Shown here: positions 7,774 through 13,640 of the stretch, piece after piece | How positions within the stretch are numbered: position 1 is the stretch's first letter | Layout: each line of letters starts with the position of its first letter | Assembly (NCBI GenBank): GCA_012519525.1 | Contig: JAAYQB010000073.1 | Coordinates: forward strand, 1 to 13,640 | Source of the DNA: Bacteroidales bacterium | GTDB taxonomy: Bacteria; Bacteroidota; Bacteroidia; Bacteroidales; WCHB1-69 | DNA length: 13,640 nucleotides | Direction: 5' to 3' | Notes under the pieces: generated by a model | Told to the model about the DNA's origin: nothing | Databases searched by the model: none | Seen by the model: the letters and a program-made list of their open reading frames with translations, nothing else | Position numbers and translations under genes: made by a program

Positions 7774-8243
7774 AAATTAAACTGATTTTTGTAGGAAAAA
7801 CGGATGAAAAATATGTAAAAGATATTTGTTCGTTTTATTTTAATAAAATAGCGCATTACATAAAAATAGAAATAATAGAAATTTCCGCTTTAAAACAAAC
7901 GAAAAATTTAAGTGTTAAAGAACAAAAACAAAAAGAAACCGCATTGATTCTAAAATATATCCAACTCTCCGACAAAGTCATTTTGTTAGATGAAAAAGGA
8001 AAAACATATACTTCTGTGCAGTTTTCGAACTTTATTCAAACGCAAATGAACACCTCACTCAAACAACTTGTGTTTGTAATAGGAGGAGCTTATGGCTTTT
8101 CAGATGAAATGTATCAACGAGCCGATAGCTTATTGTCTCTCTCTAAAATGACGCTGACACATCAAATGGTACGTATAGTATTTTTAGAGCAGGTTTATAG
8201 AGCTTTTACCATTCTAAATAACGAACCTTATCATCATTGTTAA
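7770..8243 (+). CDS. rlmH: 23S rRNA (pseudouridine1915-N3)-methyltransferase RlmH
   Basis: RlmH methylates pseudouridine 1915 in helix 69 of 23S rRNA on assembled 70S ribosomes, using S-adenosylmethionine. The 157-residue length is that of the family. The sequence shows the SPOUT knotted fold: LDEKGKTYTSVQFSNFI (73-89), then FVIGGAYGFSDEM (102-114) in the cofactor-binding knot, and the highly conserved tail SLSKMTLTHQMVRIVFLEQVYRA (123-145) ending in NEPYHHC. Its ATG overlaps the TGA of the GH3 fusion gene by four bases (ATGA), so it is translationally coupled to that envelope enzyme. No functional link between the two is evident. Confidence 0.97.
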   Translation: MKIKLIFVGKTDEKYVKDICSFYFNKIAHYIKIEIIEISALKQTKNLSVKEQKQKETALILKYIQLSDKVILLDEKGKTYTSVQFSNFIQTQMNTSLKQLVFVIGGAYGFSDEMYQRADSLLSLSKMTLTHQMVRIVFLEQVYRAFTILNNEPYHHC

Positions 8244-8292
8244 GAAAAAACAAAAATTTCTCATAAATGAAAAAACCTTTCAATTTTTTATG

Positions 8293-8300
8293 TATTTTTG
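8293..8300 (+). promoter_or_regulatory. Promoter -7 element of the T9SS cargo gene
   Basis: TATTTTTG matches TAnnTTTG and is followed by a leader of about 35-40 A/T-rich bases (only A, T and two C after position 8305) before the ATG at 8341. No TTTG sits at the expected -33 distance, so the upstream half is weak. Confidence 0.5.
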
Positions 8301-8340
8301 CACAATCATTAAAATAATAATAACATAAAATAAATTTAAA

Positions 8341-10074
8341 ATGAAAAAGATATTTATATTTTCAACATTTGTACTATTTTTTGCTTTTGGTCATGCCCAA
8401 GTGTCGAAATTAGACGGAAATTTTGAATGGGCTGGAATTACTACTCAAGGTTGGAAAGTAGTAGACGTAAAACCTACTTTTCAAGGAGGATATGCTATTA
8501 ATAAAACTTGGGGAATCGGTTTAGTAGGAGCACGTATGTATAGTAATACACCTACACCTGCCTTTACTTTACCTCCGGATGGAGATCCTAACAATAAGAA
8601 AAACGGAGCTTTTTATAATGGAGGTGGAAACTCAACCGATTCGTGGCTGATATCGCCCAAAGTGGAAAATATAGAAGAAGGGGATTATTTGTGTTTTTGG
8701 ATTGACAATTCGATAGGAGGACCTAACTATAATTTAGATGTATTAATATCAACAACTGATGATAAAGTAGAATCATTTACGAAAGAAGTAATATCTTTTA
8801 AACAGGAATCAATCGTAGTGCAAAATTGGAAATTTCACTCTTTTTCTTTAGCAGATTATATTGGTAAAGATATATATATTGCTTTTAGAATATACTATGA
8901 AGGATATGATTTTGGAGGAGCTATTCAGATTGATAATGTAACTGTAGGTACCGTATCAATGCCCGATATTGCATTGGTGGAAATTTTATACCCCGAAGTG
9001 CCTATGCAAAACGTAACCGATTCGGTTGAAATTACTCTTGTTGTAAAAAATATTGGTTTAACCATTACATCTTTTGATATGTGGTATGTAAGGGCATTAG
9101 CAAATAGTTATGATTATACACAACATTGTAAGATAGAGAGAGAATTGAAGCCATTGGATACGGCACATGTTTCCTTCCCAAGAAAAGAAAGGTTTACTTT
9201 AGGAAAAAGAGATACTTTGACTGTATATCTTGGGATTGCAAATGATGTAGATAGAAGTAATGATACGATTACAACGATTGTAGATAATGTAATGCCCGGT
9301 CAGATACCTTATGTAAACGGCTTTGAAACTCCCGATGAAATTGCAGGGATGAAAATATATAATGTTTTAAGAGATGAGTCGAAATGGGTAGAGGATTTAA
9401 GTTCAGCAGCTAATGCTCGACACGGTGCAGGTAGTTTACGTTACTCGGGCAATCCGAATACGGATGCTAATGATTGGATTTTTACAAAATTAATTCATTT
9501 TCCAACCGCAGCTACTTACGAACTGACGTTTTGGTATGGCACTACAGACGAAACACAACCACAGGTACTTAATGTAATGTGGACAAAAGCACAAAAATAC
9601 CAAGAACAATATGCTATGTGGTATTTAATGAGATATAATAATATAATAAATAAAATACCTCAAAACAATTTAGAAACTCGCGGTTATGAGCAAGCTGTCG
9701 CACGTTTTAATGTTGAAACTCCCGGTGATTACTATATAGCATTCCATTGTTTAAGCCCAAAAACGACTACTCAAATAGCTAGTTTATACGTAGATGATTT
9801 AAAAATAGACTATGCAGTAGGAATAGAAGAAACAGAAAAAACCAATGAAGTAATTGTATTTCCTAATCCTGCCAATGTAGCTATACAAATTCAAGGAGAA
9901 TATCGAATTGAGCAAGTTGATATATACAATGTATTAGGACAAAAAGTAGCTACGCAACAGTTTGATACACGTTATGCAAGTATGGATGTTAAGCATCTCA
10001 CAGACGGTTTGTATATTGTTAAAGTAAAAACAGAAAAAGGAGAATTGACGAAAAAAATAAATATCGTTCAATAA
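8341..10074 (+). CDS. Secreted protein with two jelly-roll adhesin-type domains and T9SS type A sorting domain
   Basis: A 577-residue secreted or surface-bound protein of unknown specific role. It has a Sec signal peptide (1-20, ending GHAQ). A first beta-rich domain (about 22-203) shows the cleaved-adhesin/choice-of-anchor-J pattern: NFEW...GW at 27-38, DSWLISPKV (100-108) and FGGAIQIDNVTVG (191-203). A middle region (about 208-315) resembles a CARDB/Ig-like fold (ITLVVKNIG at 231-239). A second domain of the first type follows (about 322-490): NGFETP, SLRYSG, NDWIFTKLI and SLYVDDLKID. Residues about 503-577 match the T9SS type A sorting domain: VFPNPAN (506-512), VDIYNVLGQKV (526-536), LTDGLYIVKVKTEKG (553-567). 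That domain directs outer-membrane export and is usually cleaved. No peptidase motif is visible, so it is not a gingipain-like protease by itself. It has its own promoter and terminator. Confidence 0.9.
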   Translation: MKKIFIFSTFVLFFAFGHAQVSKLDGNFEWAGITTQGWKVVDVKPTFQGGYAINKTWGIGLVGARMYSNTPTPAFTLPPDGDPNNKKNGAFYNGGGNSTDSWLISPKVENIEEGDYLCFWIDNSIGGPNYNLDVLISTTDDKVESFTKEVISFKQESIVVQNWKFHSFSLADYIGKDIYIAFRIYYEGYDFGGAIQIDNVTVGTVSMPDIALVEILYPEVPMQNVTDSVEITLVVKNIGLTITSFDMWYVRALANSYDYTQHCKIERELKPLDTAHVSFPRKERFTLGKRDTLTVYLGIANDVDRSNDTITTIVDNVMPGQIPYVNGFETPDEIAGMKIYNVLRDESKWVEDLSSAANARHGAGSLRYSGNPNTDANDWIFTKLIHFPTAATYELTFWYGTTDETQPQVLNVMWTKAQKYQEQYAMWYLMRYNNIINKIPQNNLETRGYEQAVARFNVETPGDYYIAFHCLSPKTTTQIASLYVDDLKIDYAVGIEETEKTNEVIVFPNPANVAIQIQGEYRIEQVDIYNVLGQKVATQQFDTRYASMDVKHLTDGLYIVKVKTEKGELTKKINIVQ

Positions 10075-10090
10075 TAGAATAACTTTCATT

Positions 10091-10142
10091 AAAGAGGTTT
10101 TATACGGCAAACAGCTTAGTATAAGATCTCTTTTTTGTTTTA
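10091..10142 (+). terminator. Intrinsic terminator after the T9SS cargo gene
   Basis: Arms 10091-10105 (AAAGAGGTTTTATAC) and 10119-10133 (GTATAAGATCTCTTT) pair over 15 positions with two G-U wobbles around a 13-base loop. The 3' arm continues into a T-rich tract to 10142. It stands 17 bases after the stop codon and only ten bases before aroK. Confidence 0.85.
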
Positions 10143-10152
10143 ATATAATTTT

Positions 10153-10686
10153 ATGCGTATTTATTTACTTGGATTTATGGGAAGCGGTAAAACTACTTTT
10201 GGAAAAAAATTAGCTGCTTCAATACAGTTTTCTTTTATTGATACGGATGCATGTTTTGAAAAAGAATACCAAACGACCATAGAAGAGTTTTTAAAGACAC
10301 ATACGGAAGATGAATTTCGGCAATTAGAAACAAAAATACTTCAACAAACCAAAGACATAGATAAGGTTGTTATTGCTTTAGGGGGCGGCACTCCTTGTTT
10401 TTATGATAATATGAATTGGATATTGGGAAATGGGCTGTGTGTGTATTTAAAACTATCTCCTATGGCTTTAAAAAATAGACTGTTAAGCTCGCAAAAAAAA
10501 CGTCCGCTTTTAAACTATTCATCGGAAGAAAAGTTGTTAAGCAGTATTGAAAACTTATTAGTAGAAAGAGAAAAATTTTATCAACGAGCACATATTAGCA
10601 TTGATGCCAATAATATTAAAAGTAACTCAATGAAAGAAAAATTTCGCTTCATTTTAGAGAGTCAATACAAGAACCTATCCAATTGA
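10153..10686 (+). CDS. aroK: Shikimate kinase
   Basis: Phosphorylates shikimate to shikimate 3-phosphate with ATP, the fifth step of the chorismate pathway for aromatic amino acids and related compounds; cytoplasmic. The 177-residue length is normal. The Walker A loop is GFMGSGKTT (7-15, Lys13). Substrate-binding residues are visible as Asp32 in IDTD, Arg56 in EFRQLE, and GGGT (77-80). The lid arginine is Arg117 in KRPLL, and Arg139 lies in EREKFY. All key residues are present. The start is the first ATG, and the glycine loop falls at the expected distance from it. No separate promoter is clear in the short space after the preceding terminator, so expression may depend on read-through or on a promoter overlapping the hairpin. 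It converges on the permease gene with 18 bases between stops. Confidence 0.97.
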   Translation: MRIYLLGFMGSGKTTFGKKLAASIQFSFIDTDACFEKEYQTTIEEFLKTHTEDEFRQLETKILQQTKDIDKVVIALGGGTPCFYDNMNWILGNGLCVYLKLSPMALKNRLLSSQKKRPLLNYSSEEKLLSSIENLLVEREKFYQRAHISIDANNIKSNSMKEKFRFILESQYKNLSN

Positions 10687-10704
10687 TAAGCCCTTTTCCC
10701 CTTC

Positions 10705-11784
10705 CTACTGTATTTTTGCTTTGGGGTCTAAATAGCTATAAATAATATCGACAATTATATTGATTGTTATCAGAATAATGGATATATAGAGCAGGCTGCC
10801 CATGACGACAGGGAAGTCGTATTTTTCTAATCCATTTACTATCATAACGCCTACGCCTTTATAGTCGAAGATATATTCAACATAAACGGCACCTGCCATC
10901 ATGCCTGCCAACCAGCCCGAAATAGCGGTAACAACAGGGTTAAGTGCATTTTTGACCACGTGTTTGCGTACGACATGAAAGAAGCTCAGTCCTTTGGCAA
11001 AAGCGGTTTTCACATAGTTTTGCGACATGACTTCCAATACCGAATTACGCATCAGCTGTATAACCGTAGCTGCCGGACGTATGCCCAAAGTAACAGCGGG
11101 TAGAATTAGGTTTTTTAAATCCAAATATTCCCCTTCGCCGAAGTTGCTGACGGTGTAGAGGTTGCCAAACATGTTTAAGCCTGTATAATCGGCTAAAAGA
11201 AAAGCAAACACCCATGCAAATAAAATGGCAGCAAAAAATGAAGGCAATGCCATGCCCATGACCGAAAAAGTGATAGCTAACTTATCGAACCAAGTATCTT
11301 TCCAAACGGCACACAATATACCGATGACGATGCCGATGGCGATGGCGATAAAGATGGAGATGAGCGCCAATAAAGCAGTCTTAGGAAATGCCTCGTTGAG
11401 CATCTCTAAGACAGGACGTTTGCTTTGATAAGAACGTCCTAAATAAGGTGTTTTGGCAACACAGACACTTTCTTTTCCAAAATGAAACAAGGTTGTTGCA
11501 TGGTATTTATCTTTGTCTAAATAAAAATTGCTTTCTTCGTTGATGGCATTATGGAAAGAGATAGGCGAGAAGTCGTTGCAGAAATTAATATAGCGAATAC
11601 CCAAGGGCAAATGCAGTCCTAAATCTTTCTTAACGGCTTCTTCGGTGCTAATGTCGGAGCGTTGTCCCAAGGTCATAATGGCTGAATCGACCGGTAAGAC
11701 GGCAAATAGAATAAATACGACGGTGAAAACTCCCCACATGACCAATAAGCCGTATCCTATGCGTTTTACTATAAATCGTACCAT
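10705..11784 (-). CDS. ABC transporter permease, DppB/OppB (peptide/nickel) family
   Basis: An inner-membrane subunit of a peptide-type ABC transporter (359 residues). The N-terminus MVRFIVKRIGYGLLVMWGVF is typical of the DppB family. Further membrane segments lie near 137-160, 172-197, 286-305 and 328-350. The cytoplasmic EAA loop that docks the ATPase is at about 257-285 (YVKTAFAKGLSFF with KHVVKNALNP), and the C-terminus YLDPKAKIQ matches the family's closing motif. The stretch between the first two membrane segments (about 64-128) is longer and more polar than in Escherichia coli DppB. No partner permease, ATPase or binding protein is in the window, so the substrate cannot be named. The ATG overlaps the stop of the polyprenyl synthase gene by one base (TAATG), so it is probably translated by coupling from that gene. 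Confidence 0.92.
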   Translation of the reverse strand: MVRFIVKRIGYGLLVMWGVFTVVFILFAVLPVDSAIMTLGQRSDISTEEAVKKDLGLHLPLGIRYINFCNDFSPISFHNAINEESNFYLDKDKYHATTLFHFGKESVCVAKTPYLGRSYQSKRPVLEMLNEAFPKTALLALISIFIAIAIGIVIGILCAVWKDTWFDKLAITFSVMGMALPSFFAAILFAWVFAFLLADYTGLNMFGNLYTVSNFGEGEYLDLKNLILPAVTLGIRPAATVIQLMRNSVLEVMSQNYVKTAFAKGLSFFHVVRKHVVKNALNPVVTAISGWLAGMMAGAVYVEYIFDYKGVGVMIVNGLEKYDFPVVMGSLLYISIILITINIIVDIIYSYLDPKAKIQ

Positions 11785-12740
11785 TATCGGATTATTTGTT
11801 GTAATAATTCGAGAAGGCTATCGGTGTAGATAGATGCCGGCTGTCGGCTGATTAGCTGTTGAGCTTTGTCTATTTTCGACCGTATAATGCTATGTGCATA
11901 AGCAATTCCTCCTTCTTTTTCTATGATTTTTATAATGTCGATAATTGCTTGTTCGTTGTTATTGTGGTTTTTGTATAAGTGAATAAGTGCGTTGCTGTCT
12001 TCGGTATTCATTTTTTTCAAAACATGAATGAGCGGAAGTGTAATAATGTGTTCTTTGATGTCTTTTGCAAAATCTTTTTCTTTGAGTTGCAGGTTGTAAT
12101 CTTTTAAATCGTCTTTTATTTGGAAAGCCATACCTATGGCAATGCCGGCTTCTTTCAATTGAAGTGCATGCGTTTCGTCGGCACCGACAGAGTAAGCCCC
12201 CAAATACAGCGAAAAACCGAATAAAAGTGCTGTTTTTGCTTCGATAATGTCATAGTATTCGCTTTCGCTCATATCGTAGCAGTTGATTTTTGACAGTTGA
12301 ACGATTTCGCCTTCGGTCATTTTTTGAACCAAATCGCTGATGTGATTCGATACGGTCGAATCTTCGGTTTGTTGGATGATTTTCATGCACTTAGCCAATA
12401 GATAATCTCCTAATAAAACGGCAGTTTTATTGTCCCACATCGAGTTGATGGTGCGTTTGTTTCTTCGCAAAGAGGCGTTGTCGACCACATCGTCGTGGAT
12501 GAGTGATGACACATGCAATAGTTCTACTAAAGAGGCTATTAAATAAGTCTTATGTTCGATCTTACCGTGCATGTTTGCCGCTAATAGCGTTAAAATCGGG
12601 CGAATTTGCTTGCCTTTTCCTTTGTTGAGATGGCTCAATAGATTGTTAAGATAGAACAAGTCGTTCGCTAAAGTTTCTTGATAAATTTTCTCAAACTCAA
12701 TGTATTCTCTTTTAATTGATAGCGGTACAAATTGTTGCAT
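11784..12740 (-). CDS. Long-chain polyprenyl diphosphate synthase (IspB/octaprenyl type)
   Basis: A trans-prenyltransferase that extends an allylic diphosphate with isopentenyl diphosphate, most likely for the menaquinone side chain. The 318 residues include GKGKQIRP (41-48, IPP-binding arginine), the first aspartate-rich motif DDVVD (83-87) followed by RR (92-93), Lys169-Thr170, and the second motif DDLKD (210-214). Small residues (Ser78, Ser79) stand at -5/-4 before the first motif, where short-chain synthases carry aromatics, so a long product is expected; exact length is not readable. The usual Gly and Lys near the segment before TLPL are replaced (FAKDIKEHIITLPL, 224-237). An open frame continues 72 codons upstream to 12956, but that part is Phe/Lys-rich and crosses the divergent promoters and the start of mtgA, so ATG 12740 is the real start. 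Confidence 0.92.
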   Translation of the reverse strand: MQQFVPLSIKREYIEFEKIYQETLANDLFYLNNLLSHLNKGKGKQIRPILTLLAANMHGKIEHKTYLIASLVELLHVSSLIHDDVVDNASLRRNKRTINSMWDNKTAVLLGDYLLAKCMKIIQQTEDSTVSNHISDLVQKMTEGEIVQLSKINCYDMSESEYYDIIEAKTALLFGFSLYLGAYSVGADETHALQLKEAGIAIGMAFQIKDDLKDYNLQLKEKDFAKDIKEHIITLPLIHVLKKMNTEDSNALIHLYKNHNNNEQAIIDIIKIIEKEGGIAYAHSIIRSKIDKAQQLISRQPASIYTDSLLELLQQIIR

Positions 12741-12763
12741 TCGACTAAAACTTATATAAAATA

Positions 12764-12771
12764 CAAAAGTA
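12764..12771 (-). promoter_or_regulatory. Promoter -7 element of the polyprenyl synthase/permease pair
   Basis: TACTTTTG (12771-12764) matches TAnnTTTG and lies 23 bases before the ATG at 12740. No good -33 TTTG is seen at the right distance. It is back-to-back with the mtgA promoter about 95 bases away. Confidence 0.5.
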
Positions 12772-12839
12772 CATATTTTTAGTAAATAAAAAAACGTATT
12801 TCGATTACTTTTAGAAATCTTTCGGAATAAAAAGAAATT

Positions 12840-12873
12840 TTTGTTTTTTGAAAAAATATTTTTCTTACTTTTG
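12840..12873 (+). promoter_or_regulatory. Promoter of mtgA
   Basis: TACTTTTG at 12866-12873 matches TAnnTTTG. Candidate -33 TTTG sites are at 12840-12843 (22 bases away) and 12847-12850 (15 bases away), neither ideal. The leader from about 12877 to the ATG at 12895 is nearly all A and T, with no Shine-Dalgarno sequence. Confidence 0.55.
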
Positions 12874-12894
12874 CACGCTTTAAAAAATAAAACA

Positions 12895-13640
12895 ATGGCT
12901 AAGCTCGCAAGAAAGAAAAAGAAATCAAAGAAGAAATCGAAAGGATTGTTTTCCAAGCTGAAAAAATTCTTATTATATATAATCCTAGCATTTTTCGGAT
13001 TGAGTATATTGCTTACTGTGCTTTATAAATGGGTCAATCCGCCCATAACGCCTTTGATGATTATACGAAAGGTTAACGATGGCGAGAGCATTCAGAAAAA
13101 ATGGGTCGATTTAGAGGATATTTCTTCCCACATGGTGGCGGCTGCCATTGCTTCTGAAGACAATAACTTTTTAGGACACAAAGGTTTTGACTATGGTGCT
13201 ATTCAAAAAGCAATGGATGAAAGTAAAAAAGGAAAACGCAAACGCGGAGCAAGCACCATTTCACAGCAGACGGCTAAAAATGTTTTCCTATGGTCTGAAA
13301 GGTCGTGGGTGAGAAAAGGTTTAGAGGTTTATTTTACATTTCTTATAGAGACTTTTTGGGATAAAGAGCGGATAATGGAAGTGTATTTAAACGTTATTGA
13401 AATGGGAAATGGAATTTATGGTAGTGAAGCTGCTGCCAATCATTATTTTCATGTATCGGCTAAAGACTTAAGCCGACGGCAAGCCTGCCTCATTACTGCT
13501 TGCTATCCCAATCCGCGCAAAAGGAATCCCGCCAAACCGACATTGTATATCTCTAACAGAGCCAATAATATAAGTAATCTGATACCCAAACTTGGAAAAA
13601 TTAGCTTTGACGACGAAAATATTAAAAAAGCACAAGAACG
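12895..13640 (+). CDS. mtgA: Monofunctional peptidoglycan glycosyltransferase MtgA (3' end outside window)
   Basis: Polymerises glycan strands from lipid II at the periplasmic face of the inner membrane. The first 248 codons are present and the frame is open to the window end. A very basic cytoplasmic tail (KKKKSKKKSKG, 7-17) precedes one membrane anchor (about 25-46). The GT51 domain shows its ordered motifs: ASEDNNFLGHKGFD (86-99) with catalytic Glu88, RGASTISQQTAKN (117-129), the segment ERIMEVYLNVIEMGNGIYG (158-176) with second glutamate Glu169, and LITACYPNPRKRNP (199-212). The GT51 motifs are essentially complete, and the sequence is nearing the family's usual end (about 230-260 residues). 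A fused transpeptidase domain beyond the window cannot be formally excluded, but the short spacer after the last motif favours the monofunctional form. Transcribed divergently from the polyprenyl synthase. Confidence 0.93.
   Translation, partial: MAKLARKKKKSKKKSKGLFSKLKKFLLYIILAFFGLSILLTVLYKWVNPPITPLMIIRKVNDGESIQKKWVDLEDISSHMVAAAIASEDNNFLGHKGFDYGAIQKAMDESKKGKRKRGASTISQQTAKNVFLWSERSWVRKGLEVYFTFLIETFWDKERIMEVYLNVIEMGNGIYGSEAAANHYFHVSAKDLSRRQACLITACYPNPRKRNPAKPTLYISNRANNISNLIPKLGKISFDDENIKKAQE

Noticed and set aside
8268..8289. Possible terminator after rlmH (TGAAA/TTTCA hairpin then T-run)
   Set aside because: The stem has only five mostly A-T pairs, and the same bases lie in the upstream region of the T9SS gene promoter. 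It is too weak to call.
11321..11366. Short tandem-looking GATGGCGAT repeats
   Set aside because: They sit inside the permease gene and simply encode the Ile/Ala/Gly run of its second membrane segment (IAIAIGIVIGI).
12741..12956. 72-codon N-terminal extension of the polyprenyl synthase
   Set aside because: The added part is low-complexity Phe/Lys sequence produced by reading the antisense of mtgA and the AT-rich divergent promoter region. The synthase family starts near the ATG at 12740.
1..13640. Search for CRISPR arrays, insertion sequences, tRNA genes or a phage/defence island
   Set aside because: No regularly spaced repeats, terminal inverted repeats, transposase, cloverleaf or defence-type gene was seen. 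All long frames are accounted for by recognisable chromosomal genes.

Overview
The window looks like an ordinary, largely house-keeping stretch of an AT-rich Bacteroidota chromosome, probably order Bacteroidales. Four things point there. Five non-coding sites match the Bacteroidota promoter element TAnnTTTG. Starts are preceded by A/T-rich leaders instead of Shine-Dalgarno sequences. One secreted protein carries a type IX secretion (T9SS) sorting domain. A 6S-type RNA of the kind first named 'Bacteroidales-1' lies between zapA and rny. No phage, transposon, CRISPR array, tRNA or rRNA is visible. I found no convincing undescribed system, only several smaller points worth checking.

Layout. Positions 1-2450 are transcribed leftward: a small coiled-coil protein gene (possible ZapB counterpart), zapA, the 6S-like RNA and rny (RNase Y). 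This joins cell division, global transcription control and mRNA decay in one cluster. Positions 2562-8243 run rightward as a tight probable operon: an exported patatin-type lipase with a C-terminal outer-membrane barrel, an exported fusion of a NagZ-like GH3 glucosaminidase with a penicillin-binding/class C beta-lactamase-type serine hydrolase, and rlmH (23S rRNA methyltransferase), with a 10-base gap and then a 4-base overlap. Next, with its own promoter and a strong terminator, comes a T9SS cargo protein (8341-10074), followed by aroK (shikimate kinase, 10153-10686).

From 10705 to 12740 two leftward genes are coupled by an overlapping TAATG: a long-chain polyprenyl diphosphate synthase and, downstream, a lone DppB/OppB-type ABC permease. 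They converge on aroK with only 18 bases between stops. A divergent promoter region (12741-12894) separates them from a rightward monofunctional peptidoglycan glycosyltransferase (mtgA), which runs off the window end.

Functionally the window leans to the cell envelope: lipid hydrolysis at the outer membrane, peptidoglycan turnover (GH3/serine hydrolase), peptidoglycan synthesis (MtgA), the polyprenyl chain (quinone or lipid carrier), ZapA-linked division and T9SS secretion. These genes are not otherwise arranged as one pathway.
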